Origin: Nostoc mirabile CHAB5784
GTDB taxonomy: Bacteria; Cyanobacteriota; Cyanobacteriia; Cyanobacteriales; Nostocaceae
DNA length: 64,000 nt
Direction: 5' to 3'
Assembly: GCF_020829645.1 (NCBI RefSeq)
Contig: NZ_JAIVFS010000009.1
Location: 1 to 64,000, forward strand
The position numbers and the translations under genes were made by a program. The notes under the pieces are model-generated. The model did not search any database, was not told the origin of the DNA, and saw only the letters and a program-made list of their open reading frames with translations. Positions within the stretch are counted from its first letter, which is position 1, and each line of letters starts with the position of its first letter. Positions 50,168 to 59,321 of this stretch are shown piece by piece.

Positions 50168-50575
50168 GCTGAACAATTGAAAGAAGAATTCCAGATTGAG
50201 GGAATTACAGAAACAAGTGTACTGCGTTATTTTGAAACCTTAAATGCAGGAGAATTTGAGGCAACTGCTGCCTTATTTGCCGTAGATGGTGTGATGCGTC
50301 CACCATTTAAATCTGATATTGTGGGAACACATGCGATCGCAGCCTACTTAAAACAAGAATGCCAAAACATTAAAGCTTATCCCAACACCGGAATAGCTGA
50401 GACTTTAGAAAATGCTACGATTCAAGTCCAAGTAACAGGCAAAGCACAAACTTCGTGGTGTAGTGTAAATGTCTTGTGGTTATTTATCCTCAATCAACAA
50501 CGACAAATTTCATATACTAAAATCAAACTTTTAGCTTCTCCCCAAGAGTTACTTTCTTTACGTCGTGAAAACTAG
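50159..50575 (+). CDS. OCP C-terminal domain homologue (CTDH), carotenoid carrier
   Basis: A 138-residue NTF2-fold protein from GTG 50159. The stretches VLRYFETLNAGEFEATAALF, VDGVMRPPFKSDIVGTHAIA and VNVLWLFILNQQ match the C-terminal domain of the orange carotenoid protein. A cysteine in QTSWCSV (residue 101 from the GTG) is at about the position of Cys103 in Anabaena CTDH, which links dimers and controls carotenoid release. CTDHs extract carotenoid from membranes and deliver it to helical carotenoid proteins or apo-OCP. An HCP gene lies 3.4 kb away. The start follows the leader module shared with arsH. Confidence 0.85.
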   Translation: MTSAEQLKEEFQIEGITETSVLRYFETLNAGEFEATAALFAVDGVMRPPFKSDIVGTHAIAAYLKQECQNIKAYPNTGIAETLENATIQVQVTGKAQTSWCSVNVLWLFILNQQRQISYTKIKLLASPQELLSLRREN

Positions 50576-50677
50576 CAAATAAGTATAAAAGCTTAGGCAA
50601 TGTTTGATCGTACCCCAAACAAAATCTAATCACAGGAAATTCACATAACACATTACTTGAAAAGTAATAAATTTTGT

Positions 50678-51103
50678 CTATTTCACTAATTCGGGTAAAG
50701 TAGCTTCTAACTTTAGACAGTTGGCACCATCAATCTGCAACTGGTAGTCTACTTTATCCATGAGACGATTCATAATTAGCCAACCATAACCACCTTCTTG
50801 TTTTTCCATAGGGTTTGGAGCATAGTAGTCAGACATATCAAAGCCTTCGCCGTAGTCCCAAACTTCGAGGGCAAGATCCCGGTCTTTCACTTCCAAACGC
50901 AGTAAAATCGGTAAATTTGGTTTGTCCTTATGGGCATGACGGACTGCATTTGAGTAGGCTTCTACTAAAGCCAGCCTCAAACGGCTTGATTGCCGTGACC
51001 AGTCCACAGATTCTCCTAACTGGATTTTCAAACATCCCAGTAGCCAGGTTTCGACAATATTAAGAAAACTCAAGTCACTTGGTACGTGAAGCTCACTTTT
51101 CAT
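50678..51103 (-). CDS. Anti-sigma-factor-type serine kinase (RsbW/SpoIIAB-like ATPase)
   Basis: A 141-residue HATPase_c protein. The N-box is LALVEAYSNAVRHAHK and the G-boxes are VWDYGEGFDM and GGYGWLIMNRLMD. It starts three bases after the stop of the REC-GAF-PP2C gene on the same strand, so it is co-translated with it. In partner-switching systems such kinases phosphorylate an anti-sigma antagonist and the PP2C removes the phosphate. The antagonist (STAS) gene is not in the window. G2 box 'GxxGLGL' is replaced by GGYGWLI, which is usual in the cyanobacterial group. Confidence 0.88.
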   Translation of the reverse strand: MKSELHVPSDLSFLNIVETWLLGCLKIQLGESVDWSRQSSRLRLALVEAYSNAVRHAHKDKPNLPILLRLEVKDRDLALEVWDYGEGFDMSDYYAPNPMEKQEGGYGWLIMNRLMDKVDYQLQIDGANCLKLEATLPELVK

Positions 51104-51106
51104 TAC

Positions 51107-52780
51107 TTACAAAATCTCCAGTGAAAGTATAGTTTGATCATCTTCTTGAACGTGGTTGTCTGCCTGGATGCGAGCTAGTAAATGGTTAAGAGAAAGGGGT
51201 TGTTGCTCTTGTTGCAAGAGTTGCCAAAGACCATCTTGATTCAGCATAGAACGGTTAACTGGGTCAACGCCAGACTCGGTTTTTACTGTTGAGTCAAAAT
51301 TATTTGATACCATTGCTTCTGTAATTCCATCGCTGGTCAGTAACAATGTGTCTCCGGCAGCGAGAACCAAACGACCAGACTGTGCCTGCCACTTAGGCAA
51401 GATCCCTAAAGGAACGCTGCGAACTTTCAGGTAATTGGGATTGTTGGCTAAAGCACCTTGGCGTGACCATAACAGTGGATAAATATGACCAGCATTAGTG
51501 TAGACAAGTTCCTTAGTGGTAGGGGTATAACAGGCTAACACAAGAGTGATGAAATAATTGTTGCTGATCAAATCTTCACTGAGAGCGTGGTTGAGGTTCT
51601 GCATGACCACATTTGGCTCGGCTGGTGCTTCTTGAGATAATTCCCGGCGCAAAACTGAAATAATACTAGCCATAAATAAAGCAGCTGGGACGCCCTTGCC
51701 AGAGACATCACCCACTGCCAACCACAAGTCGCCTTTGGGATGGACAAAAACTTCAAAAAAATCGCCTCCTACTTCCCGCGCTGGGTAACAGCAGGCTTGC
51801 ACTTTTACACCTTTGATATCAGGTAAAGTTTGACGTAGCAAGTTGTATTGAATTTGGCGGGCTACCTCTAACTCATTGTGAATCTGCTGCTGCTTTTCTT
51901 GGAGGCGCTGGTAGAGTTTTGCTTGAGAGAGGGCTAAGGCTGCTTGTTCAGCAACACCTGCAATCAGTTGGATGTCTTCGTCTTGCCAAGGGCGATCGCG
52001 TCCCCATTGATGGAGAACCAGCACAGCCAATAAATGCTGCTGATAGCTAAGTGGCACTACCAGGTGGTGAGAAGGATTACCCTCATATACATCTTGAGCA
52101 AGTTGATAATGACGGGTTTCCAGCACTTTTTCAATTAAAACACTGGGGTCGAATAAGCAATCTGATACATCTGATTTCGGATCGCGGTATGAGAACTGGT
52201 CTTGTGTAAGGCGATCGCCCTCTACTGGTCTGAGCAAGCAATTGCTAGCTTCAAATGTTTGTCCAATAGTTGCTACAATTTTTTGCAGCATACTGTCGTA
52301 GTCTAGAGACTCCCGAATTGCCGTTGTTACAGCATTAAACAAAGATTCTCGCTGTAGGGCCCGACCCAACTCTTGGGTGCGCTTCTTAACTAGACGATAT
52401 GTATCAGTGGCTTGCTCAACTAAGGCTCTGAGCCGTTCAGGATTCCAGGGTTTGGTAATGTACTTGAATACCTGACCGGAGTTAATCGCGTCCACCAAAT
52501 CTTCGACATCAGTAAAACCAGTTAACAAAATCCGAATGGTGTCTGGAAAGCGCTCTACGGTGCGACTAAAAAATTCAGTGCCATTCATTTCTGGCATTCT
52601 TTGGTCAGAAATAATCACCGCCATTTCACCAAACTGATCCAAGATTTCCAGAGCGCCAAAGGCATGATTGGCTTTATATACTTGAAAATCTCGCCTAAAA
52701 GTGCGGTAGAGTAAATCTAAGTTATCTGGCTCATCATCTACCACCATGAGCTTAAGTTTGTCCACCCCAATATCCGCCAT
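51107..52780 (-). CDS. Response regulator with GAF and SpoIIE-type PP2C phosphatase
   Basis: A 557-residue protein: receiver (about residues 10-125; MVVDDEPDNLDLL, phosphoacceptor D in VIISDQRMPEMNG, KPW at 105-110), GAF (about 155-310) and PP2C_SIG/SpoIIE (about 335-557; REVGGDFFEVF, DVSGKGVPAALFMAS, LLLTSDGITEAM, DDQTILSL). The metal-binding Asp residues are all present. It is an RsbU/RsbP-like phosphatase controlled by phosphorylation of the receiver. With the anti-sigma-type kinase directly downstream it forms a partner-switching module. Confidence 0.93.
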   Translation of the reverse strand: MADIGVDKLKLMVVDDEPDNLDLLYRTFRRDFQVYKANHAFGALEILDQFGEMAVIISDQRMPEMNGTEFFSRTVERFPDTIRILLTGFTDVEDLVDAINSGQVFKYITKPWNPERLRALVEQATDTYRLVKKRTQELGRALQRESLFNAVTTAIRESLDYDSMLQKIVATIGQTFEASNCLLRPVEGDRLTQDQFSYRDPKSDVSDCLFDPSVLIEKVLETRHYQLAQDVYEGNPSHHLVVPLSYQQHLLAVLVLHQWGRDRPWQDEDIQLIAGVAEQAALALSQAKLYQRLQEKQQQIHNELEVARQIQYNLLRQTLPDIKGVKVQACCYPAREVGGDFFEVFVHPKGDLWLAVGDVSGKGVPAALFMASIISVLRRELSQEAPAEPNVVMQNLNHALSEDLISNNYFITLVLACYTPTTKELVYTNAGHIYPLLWSRQGALANNPNYLKVRSVPLGILPKWQAQSGRLVLAAGDTLLLTSDGITEAMVSNNFDSTVKTESGVDPVNRSMLNQDGLWQLLQQEQQPLSLNHLLARIQADNHVQEDDQTILSLEIL

Positions 52781-52936
52781 ATTTGACTTTAGTTTTCACA
52801 TATTTGAATGGCGAGATAATATAATTTTTATCCCACCTGAGAATCAACAAAAAATTAATAACTAATCATTTTCAACAGCTATCAATTATCAGTTATCAGT
52901 GTTTCAAACCTTGATAACTGTTCACTCAATTTAACC

Positions 52937-53662
52937 TTATCCTACTAGCCCAGAACGCAAGGCGCGGACTGCTGCTTGGGTACGGTCATCGGCACATAGC
53001 TTATTCAAAATATTGCGAACGTGAGTTTTAACAGTCCCAACAGTGATGTAAAGCCTTTCGGCAATTACTGCATTACTACAACCTTCGACAATCAACTGTA
53101 GCACTTCCAATTCCCTTTCTGTCAGGGTGTAAGGTTGAATTCCTTCCAGATTCTCGACATAATCAGGGTTAGAGGCAATGGTCTTGGTATCTACAAAAGC
53201 TGATTCTAACTTTTGGGGATTTTGTTGCGCTTGTTGTAATACAATCCGAGCGATCGCGGGATCAATCCAAGCGTTGCCGTTGTAAGTTACTCTTATTGCT
53301 TCCAGCAAATTATCGAATTTGATATCTTTCATACAGTAAGAGTCTGCACCAGCCGCAAAAGCTGCCAAAACAGCTTCTTTGTTATCCCGCAGCGTCAAAA
53401 TTAACACTTTTGTTAATAGCTGTTGCCCATTAGCAGTAGATTTTACCTCCCGTGTCAGTTCAATGCCATCCTTATCTGGTAAACCAATATCTATAATGGC
53501 AATATCTGGTTGTACCATTTTTAACATCTTTAGCCCCTCGGCAGCATTAGCAGCTTCACCTACAACTTCAATGTCATCCTTTTGTAGTAGTGCTGTCCGA
53601 ATACCTACACGAGTTAGGTCATGATCTTCAATCAGAGCGATACGAATTTTACTCATAGCCAA
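52937..53662 (-). CDS. NarL/FixJ family response regulator
   Basis: A 241-residue two-domain regulator. The receiver has LIEDHDLTRVGIRTAL, phosphoacceptor D in IAIIDIGLPDKDG, and K in SYCMKDIKF. The LuxR-type HTH is LTERELEVLQLIVEGCSNAV then IAERLYITVGTVKTHVRNIL. A 25-residue linker between the two is cyanobacteria-like. It lies 156 bases upstream of the REC-GAF-PP2C gene on the same strand and may be in the same regulon. It has no cognate kinase next to it. Confidence 0.92.
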   Translation of the reverse strand: MAMSKIRIALIEDHDLTRVGIRTALLQKDDIEVVGEAANAAEGLKMLKMVQPDIAIIDIGLPDKDGIELTREVKSTANGQQLLTKVLILTLRDNKEAVLAAFAAGADSYCMKDIKFDNLLEAIRVTYNGNAWIDPAIARIVLQQAQQNPQKLESAFVDTKTIASNPDYVENLEGIQPYTLTERELEVLQLIVEGCSNAVIAERLYITVGTVKTHVRNILNKLCADDRTQAAVRALRSGLVG

Positions 53663-54250
53663 CTTCAGCCCGTTACACTACCTTAACCAGAAAGTCGAGT
53701 TTCGTGACATATTCCCACACTAACTGTAAGCAGTATAGTGGGGGCTTCTGTTCCCGGAACTAGAGTTGCGAGTTGAGCGTTTTATACTCAGTGAATATTA
53801 CACTTCAACAATAAAATTTGGACTGGTTCAGCCCAAGTACAAGCGCCCAAGACTAATTAGTTCAGGACTTACGCATTAAAAACCTGAAACCTCGATCCCC
53901 CCTAACTAACCCCCCTTAAAAAAAGGGAGGGATCTTAAAAACCCCCTTTTTAATGGGTTGGGGATCTCCTGTGCGTAAGTCCTATAGTTCACTTATGCTT
54001 TCTATTGTTGCAGGGCAATGGGAATCTCTCCTGCCTAAGTTCTAATTACATAAGATACTTGAATCAGTTGTAAAAGATTGCATTACAGCAGGATAAAGGA
54101 AAGCGTCGGTGGTTTTCATCCCTGGTCTAAAGTACGGAATACGACACTACGTGCCTGTTCCTCCAAGGTTTTCAGCCTACCATACTTATAAAAAATTTGA
54201 TAAACTTAACATTCAAGTAAATCTGGTGTGAGGTTAATCCAGAATAGGCT
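53663..54250. other. Intergenic region with a miniature element
   Basis: Divergent promoters for the response regulator and the glycosyltransferase gene are expected. It contains the 120-base element at 53864-53983. No gene seen. Confidence 0.5.
53864..53983. repeat. Miniature inverted-repeat element with AGGACTTACGCA ends, copy 2
   Basis: AGGACTTACGCA and TGCGTAAGTCCT are perfect 12-bp inverted termini. TAGTTC precedes the left end and follows the right end one base out, a possible 6-base target duplication. The interior is G/C-rich hairpins. Confidence 0.85.
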
Positions 54251-55006
54251 ATGTCTAAAGGCAATGAAGTATTTTCAGTGTTGGGAATACCAGTTCATGT
54301 GATGGCTAACTATCCAGGCTGGTTGTTAGAATGCCTGCGTACAGGCAAAGGAATTCATGTAGTAACGCTCAATGCAGAAATGACTATGCAGGCAGAGCAG
54401 AATAAAATCCTAGCTCAGGTCATTAAAAATGCTGAACTAGTTATTCCAGATGGAGCAGGGGTTGTTCTGTATTTGCGATGGCTGTTATGGCAAAAAGTGC
54501 AGCGTTTTCCGGGGATTGAACTAGCAGAAAAACTTTTGCAAGAAATCGGGCAACAGAAGACAGGGGCAAAGGTATTTTTCTACGGAGGAGCGCCTGGAGT
54601 GGCCTCAACTGCGGCAGATTTTTGGCAGCAGCAAATTCCAGATTTGAGTATAGTAGGCACTCACTCAGGCTACCATTCCCCAGAAGAAGAAGCACAATTG
54701 CGAGAAACCCTCGTTCAATTGCAGCCACAAGTGATTTTTGTCGGTTTGGGAGTGCCACGTCAAGAGTTATGGATTGCCGAAAACCGCCATTTGTGTCCTC
54801 AAGCAATTTGGATTGGTATTGGTGGTAGTTTTGATATTTGGTCGGGAACTAAAACTCGCGCTCCCGCCTGGTTAGGAAATAATAATTTGGAATGGTTGTA
54901 TCGTCTTTATCAAGAACCTTGGCGTTGGCGGCGGATGTTGGCTTTGCCAGCGTTTGCTGTGAAAGCGTTTGTTTATCGTTTGACAGCAAGGGGTGCAATT
55001 AGTTGA
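54251..55006 (+). CDS. WecG/TagA/CpsF family glycosyltransferase
   Basis: A 251-residue enzyme. It has VVTLNAEMTMQAEQN, the conserved IPDGAGVVLYLRW (Asp is catalytic base), PGIELAEKLLQ, FFYGGAPGVA, FVGLGVPRQELWIAENR and IGIGGSFDIWSGTKTRAPAW. The family transfers UDP-activated N-acetylhexosaminuronate or ManNAc to undecaprenyl-linked GlcNAc in surface polysaccharide or teichoic acid synthesis. It works at the inner face of the membrane. In cyanobacteria it stands alone, upstream of ftsE as here (181 bases). Confidence 0.93.
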   Translation: MSKGNEVFSVLGIPVHVMANYPGWLLECLRTGKGIHVVTLNAEMTMQAEQNKILAQVIKNAELVIPDGAGVVLYLRWLLWQKVQRFPGIELAEKLLQEIGQQKTGAKVFFYGGAPGVASTAADFWQQQIPDLSIVGTHSGYHSPEEEAQLRETLVQLQPQVIFVGLGVPRQELWIAENRHLCPQAIWIGIGGSFDIWSGTKTRAPAWLGNNNLEWLYRLYQEPWRWRRMLALPAFAVKAFVYRLTARGAIS

Positions 55007-55187
55007 GAGTGGGGAGTGGGGAGTTATGGGTGCTATTACTTAGTTAGTATTGAAGTCTTCAAAAAATTTAAATTTTCTTTGTTAAATTTTCAATTCCCAG
55101 TCCAAACCTGGGAATCCTTATTTTTGAGGGGAATGTCAAATCTAAACCCGTAAGCTATTTGGTTGTGGGGATAAGGAAAATTTAACA

Positions 55188-55934
55188 ATGCCAGTATTAA
55201 CAACTCAAGTTAAGAAAGACAAATCCCTTCATAGAGAGGACAATAAAACTCAACAGCACGGTAGCAATACTACTGTCAAGGTGCAATTGCAATCTGTAAC
55301 CAAGACTTATACTAATGGCTGTCACGCCTTGTTGAATGCGAACCTTGAGGTAAAAAAGGGAGAATTTTTGTTTATCACAGGGCCAAGTGGTTCTGGTAAA
55401 TCAACGCTCTTGAAACTGCTGTATGGCCAGGAGTTAGCGACGCAGGGAGAAGTAATTGTTGATGGATGTAATGTAGCAGGTTTACGGGGCGATCGCTTGT
55501 CATTATTGCGGCGACGGATTGGGATTGTGTTTCAAGACTACAAACTGATTACTCAACGAACAGTAGCAGAAAATGTAACTTTTGTGCTGCAAGCTCAAGG
55601 GTATACCCGTAAAGAAATTCAACGACGTTTAGAACCAACCTTGAAGCTGGTGGGTTTGCTGAGTAAAGCTGACTGCTTTCCAGATCAACTGTCTGGAGGA
55701 GAGCAACAACGGGTGAGTATTGCTCGTGCGATCGTTGGTACACCACCCCTGCTGTTGGCGGATGAGCCAACTGGAAATCTCGATCCAGATAATTCCTGGC
55801 AAGTGATCCAGATTCTCCAGAAGTTAAATTCCTTTGGAGCTACAGTAATTGTTAGTACCCACGATGAACAATTGGTACGGCGATGCAATCATCCGGTAGT
55901 GCAAGTTCGCAATGGACAGTTGTCTCGAAAATAG
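55188..55934 (+). CDS. ftsE: FtsE-like cell division ABC ATPase
   Basis: A 248-residue ATPase. After a 35-residue polar N-terminal extension come [17 protein letters not shown], Walker [20 protein letters not shown]-loop [20 protein letters not shown], signature [16 protein letters not shown] and Walker [23 protein letters not shown] and the KLLYG segment are typical of FtsE. FtsEX activates septal peptidoglycan hydrolysis. No ftsX lies next to it, which is common in cyanobacteria. It follows the WecG-like gene on the same strand. Confidence 0.88.
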   Translation: MPVLTTQVKKDKSLHREDNKTQQHGSNTTVKVQLQSVTKTYTNGCHALLNANLEVKKGEFLFITGPSGSGKSTLLKLLYGQELATQGEVIVDGCNVAGLRGDRLSLLRRRIGIVFQDYKLITQRTVAENVTFVLQAQGYTRKEIQRRLEPTLKLVGLLSKADCFPDQLSGGEQQRVSIARAIVGTPPLLLADEPTGNLDPDNSWQVIQILQKLNSFGATVIVSTHDEQLVRRCNHPVVQVRNGQLSRK

Positions 55935-55985
55935 TCATTTGTCATTAGTCCTTGGTCATTAGTCATTTGCAAAGGACAGAGGACA
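55935..55985. repeat. GTCATTAGTC-type heptamer tract
   Basis: Repeated TCATTTG/TCATTAG/GGACAAA units between ftsE and the convergent HEAT protein gene. Confidence 0.75.
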
Positions 55986-55990
55986 AAGGA

Positions 55991-56764
55991 CTAAAAAACG
56001 TGGTGTTTGATTTTAGCTGATACGGGTGTGAAAGTTGCTGCTGTTTTGGGGGGTAGAACTTGTAAGCGATCGCAGGCTTGTAAACTCTTAAAAGCTGCCT
56101 CTCTGATGGCAACTTCCTCCTCTCGACTGAGTAGGAGTTGCAAGCATTCCACAACATCTTGCTGCACTGAAGAATCAACTCGCTTACGGCTGATGACTTT
56201 AGTTAGTTGACGTAGGGCAATCATCCGCTTTAATGGATCTTTTTCTGTTAAATTTACCAACAACTGATCGAGGTGGTCTTCTTCTCGATTTCCATAGAAG
56301 TTGACAATTTGCCAGACCAATAAAATTAAAGTTAATAGTGTTCCCACGCCTTGCACAATAGCACCAGCAGCAATCCAGGAACTGTGAGAGTCAACCCAAA
56401 TTGCAGCGGCCATGTAAGTAGTGACAGTAGCAAGACCACCACTTATGACTGCTAAAGCTAACCGACGATTTGAACTGTTTAAGAACTTACGTATCTTAGA
56501 CCAGTGTAATTGCCAGTCCCACTCCTGCATTGAGTAAACCAATACCATTATCCCAACGCCGATTAAAAGAGCCAATAGCAGCATCCAGTTCCACAACAAC
56601 ATGGCGACGACGATTGTCAAGAACCCAAGAAAGCCTCCAGGCCCAGAGAAGCGCTTAAATGTTTGCTGCTTTGTTGCTCCCTTTGTCTTGAACAATGGAT
56701 GCGACCAGTTCCAGTTGGGAATCTGGTTGATCAATTGCTGCCAAGAAGACGAAGCCTGTGCCAC
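55991..56764 (-). CDS. Membrane protein with C-terminal HEAT/armadillo-like helices
   Basis: A 257-residue protein conserved-looking for cyanobacteria. Four membrane helices (about residues 42-58, 61-80, 103-122, 131-153) are followed by a helical cytoplasmic part with DPLKRMIALRQLTKVISR and EEEVAIREAAFKSLQACDRL that resembles two HEAT repeats. Function unknown; perhaps a scaffold. It converges with ftsE. Confidence 0.72.
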   Translation of the reverse strand: MAQASSSWQQLINQIPNWNWSHPLFKTKGATKQQTFKRFSGPGGFLGFLTIVVAMLLWNWMLLLALLIGVGIMVLVYSMQEWDWQLHWSKIRKFLNSSNRRLALAVISGGLATVTTYMAAAIWVDSHSSWIAAGAIVQGVGTLLTLILLVWQIVNFYGNREEDHLDQLLVNLTEKDPLKRMIALRQLTKVISRKRVDSSVQQDVVECLQLLLSREEEVAIREAAFKSLQACDRLQVLPPKTAATFTPVSAKIKHHVF

Positions 56765-56943
56765 AGTGTTTACCTACTTGATTACGAAATTAACTATTGT
56801 ATAAGTTTTACTACGGTTGAAGAAAGGGTGAAGACCCAAACCAGAAGATGCCCGGTTTTTAAGGACAGCATAGTAGACTAGTACAGCACGGCGGAAATCA
56901 AGATACCATTTTAAATGCCTCAGAGCAAGGGCATAAAGGGTTT

Positions 56944-57543
56944 TTAAAGACAAAAACGAAAGTTATCAAGGGTAAATTGGCCATCAAAAGCACAGAAGGT
57001 AACGCTGTAGATGTTATTCGCAGTTATAGATAATAAGGTATTGGGGGAAATTGCTGAGTCTGAATTGGCAAGATTGGCGCTTGGTAGTGCAGTTTGAGCG
57101 ATGAGTTGCCGATCGCGATCGTAGGCGGAAAGCACTAGCCGTTGCGAACTAGTGACAAAGGCGCTAACCGAATTAACCGGATGCAAGAAAGTAGCTTCTA
57201 AAAATCCGCTTTTGGGCGCTCCCATTAAAACTGTTAGCCCTGAATAGGCTGGAAATGCTGGATTTGATGGCTGTATTGCTATAGAATTGTGAAAAATTAC
57301 TCCCCAGCGTTCATATTGGCGCTCTACTGGTTCAAAACACTTTAAGTCTTCTAAGTCTAAACAAATACAAGTAGGTACAGTCACTCTGCCAGCGTCAATA
57401 GCTGACTCGACCTGATCCCCCCAAGCTGAAGCTTTAATTTCATTTTGTATATTAAAGTCAAGCGCAAATTTAGCGTCTTCAATCGTTGGTAGTTTATTTA
57501 ATTGAAGAGTAGCCTGCTTTACCATGACATCCCGCCTTACCAT
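56944..57543 (-). CDS. Hypothetical protein with beta-sandwich-like C-terminus
   Basis: A 199-residue protein without clear signal peptide. The C-terminal part (about residues 70-199) has AIQPSNPAFPAYSGLTVLMG, GFLEATFLHPVNSVSAFVTS, VLSAYDRDRQLIAQ and ends in FDGQFTLDNFRFCL. The ending resembles carbohydrate-binding or PEP-CTERM-associated beta-sandwich domains of the 'FxIDNxxF' type; this is a weak hint only. The N-terminal third is short and polar with ICLDLEDLKCFEPV. ATG 57543 or the internal ATG at 57528 may be the start. Confidence 0.6.
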   Translation of the reverse strand: MVRRDVMVKQATLQLNKLPTIEDAKFALDFNIQNEIKASAWGDQVESAIDAGRVTVPTCICLDLEDLKCFEPVERQYERWGVIFHNSIAIQPSNPAFPAYSGLTVLMGAPKSGFLEATFLHPVNSVSAFVTSSQRLVLSAYDRDRQLIAQTALPSANLANSDSAISPNTLLSITANNIYSVTFCAFDGQFTLDNFRFCL

Positions 57544-58228
57544 TACCTAGATAATAAATAGATTTAGTAATACATCAAAAGCTATGTTTCTACATGTCTA
57601 ACTAGAATTAATAGCTTTTTAAAATGAGAATTTTGAATCTTATTGACGCTCAGAATTATTTATGAGTTTCTTGATAGACTAGCATAAAAACTTATGTTAT
57701 ATTCACGTTTTAGTGATGCTTGCTACCATGAAAAACCCTTATAAAACAGTAATTTCAACGCTCATTTACTTTTTATTATGAAAAAAAATCACCAAATCTT
57801 TACAAGTAATCCAGTAATTTTATATCTACTTAATCTGATGGTAGGAAGAAGTCCTAAAGTGATTGGTTCGCTGATAATAACAATGAGTAAGGAGTTTGAA
57901 CTAAATAGGTAAGTATTCTGGGGTGACCAAAAAAGATGCGGTCAAAAGAGGCAGGGGAGCAGGGAGCTATTAGCTGGGGGGAGAGGCTGAGACGGAGCTT
58001 GTACTCCGTGCATAGCCAAGCGTCCTTTATGATGGGGCTTCATACCCATGTTCCGATCAAGCTTCACGCTCAAGGGATAGGCTTGCTCCCCCAGCAAGAA
58101 CTGCCCCCTTCCCCTCTGCCTCTTCGGTGACCCGGATAAATTATCAAATGCTCTCTACGTATCTACGTATCTTTATGGACAATTTGTTACTCGTGCTACT
58201 TAATAACTACAGTCAACAAAAAGTACTT
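57544..58228. other. Intergenic region with a repeat block
   Basis: A/T-rich to about 57910, then a repeat block 57919-58133 that begins GGGTGACC...AGAGGCAG and ends CTGCCTCTTCGGTGACCC (roughly inverted edges). No convincing gene. The hydrolase frame is open into this block but the extra residues are not conserved-looking. Confidence 0.5.
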
Positions 58229-59125
58229 ATGTTTCAACCACCAGGATTTGAACAACGGTCTATAAATACCTCACTAGGTAGAATGGTATATTATACAGCC
58301 GCTAAGTCACCTTGGCAGGACAATTTTACAACAAAAGATGATCGGGAAACTTTAGTGTTTCTGCACGGCTTTGGTGGTGGATCTTCTGCTTATGAGTGGT
58401 CGAAAGTATATCCGGCTTTTGCCGCCGAATATCGGGTCATTGCGCCAGATTTAATCGGTTGGGGTAGGTCTGAGCATCCGGCACGGAGTTATAAGATTGA
58501 AGATTATTTAACTACGATTCGGGAGTTTTTCGAGCAGACTTGTACCGGGCCAGTAACAGCGATCGCTTCTTCTTTGACCGCAGCCTTTACAATTCGAGTA
58601 GCATCAGATCATCCTGATTTATTCAAGTCTTTAATTCTCACTACCCCAGCCGGACTTTCCGACTTTGGCGAAGACTACTCCCGTAGTTTTTTTGCCCAGT
58701 TAATCAGCGTTCCCCTTGTTGACCGTTTACTTTACAGCACTGGAGTAGGCACCAGTGGGGGTATTCGCAGCTTCTTAGAGCAACGGCAATTTGCTCAGTC
58801 TAATCGAGTGTACCAAGAAATTGTAGATGCTTATTTACAATCTGCCCAACAGCCTAATGCTGAGTATGCAGCACTCTCCTTTGTCCGTGGCGATTTATGC
58901 TTTGATTTATCCCTTTACATTCAACAACTAACCACTCCCACCGCCATTATTTGGGGACAAAGGTCAGAATTTACAGGCCCCTCAATTGGTCGCCGCCTTG
59001 CCGAAATTAATCCCCAAGCGATCCGATTTTTTCAACAGTTGGAAGATGTGGGGTTAACACCGCAGTTGGAGTTGCCAGCAGTGACAATTGGGTTAATTCG
59101 CCAATTTTTGCCTTTGCTTAATTAG
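58229..59125 (+). CDS. Alpha/beta hydrolase fold protein
   Basis: A 298-residue protein from ATG 58229 (MFQPPGFEQRSINTSLGRMV). The oxyanion-hole motif HGFGGGSSAYEWSKVYPAFA and DLIGWGRSEHP are clear. The nucleophile elbow reads AIASSLTAAF in place of G-x-S-x-G. Catalytic Asp/His are less clear: the C-terminal part has no obvious His near LEDVGLTPQLELP, which is odd and could mean a non-hydrolytic role. Similar proteins are common in cyanobacteria. A longer frame to 58127 adds 34 residues from the repeat block. Confidence 0.8.
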   Translation: MFQPPGFEQRSINTSLGRMVYYTAAKSPWQDNFTTKDDRETLVFLHGFGGGSSAYEWSKVYPAFAAEYRVIAPDLIGWGRSEHPARSYKIEDYLTTIREFFEQTCTGPVTAIASSLTAAFTIRVASDHPDLFKSLILTTPAGLSDFGEDYSRSFFAQLISVPLVDRLLYSTGVGTSGGIRSFLEQRQFAQSNRVYQEIVDAYLQSAQQPNAEYAALSFVRGDLCFDLSLYIQQLTTPTAIIWGQRSEFTGPSIGRRLAEINPQAIRFFQQLEDVGLTPQLELPAVTIGLIRQFLPLLN

Positions 59126-59147
59126 TGCTTTGTTCAGTAGTACATCG

Positions 59148-59179
59148 GTAGGGGTGCATAGATGGCTGTGCGCCCCTAC
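59148..59179. repeat. Hairpin GTAGGGGTGCATA...TGTGCGCCCCTAC
   Basis: 13-base arms with two mismatches around GATGGC. Similar to the degenerate hairpin at 8492-8522. It could also serve as 3' end signal of the hydrolase gene. Confidence 0.7.
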
Positions 59180-59321
59180 GAGTATCTTTATTAATTATTT
59201 ATGACGATTGGTTTCATTATAGTATTCAAAATAACTATACTACTCAACCTGACTTGATAAATTGCTAATTACACAAACAAAATAAGGCCTAGCAAATTTA
59301 TACTAGCAGGTAAATTATCTG

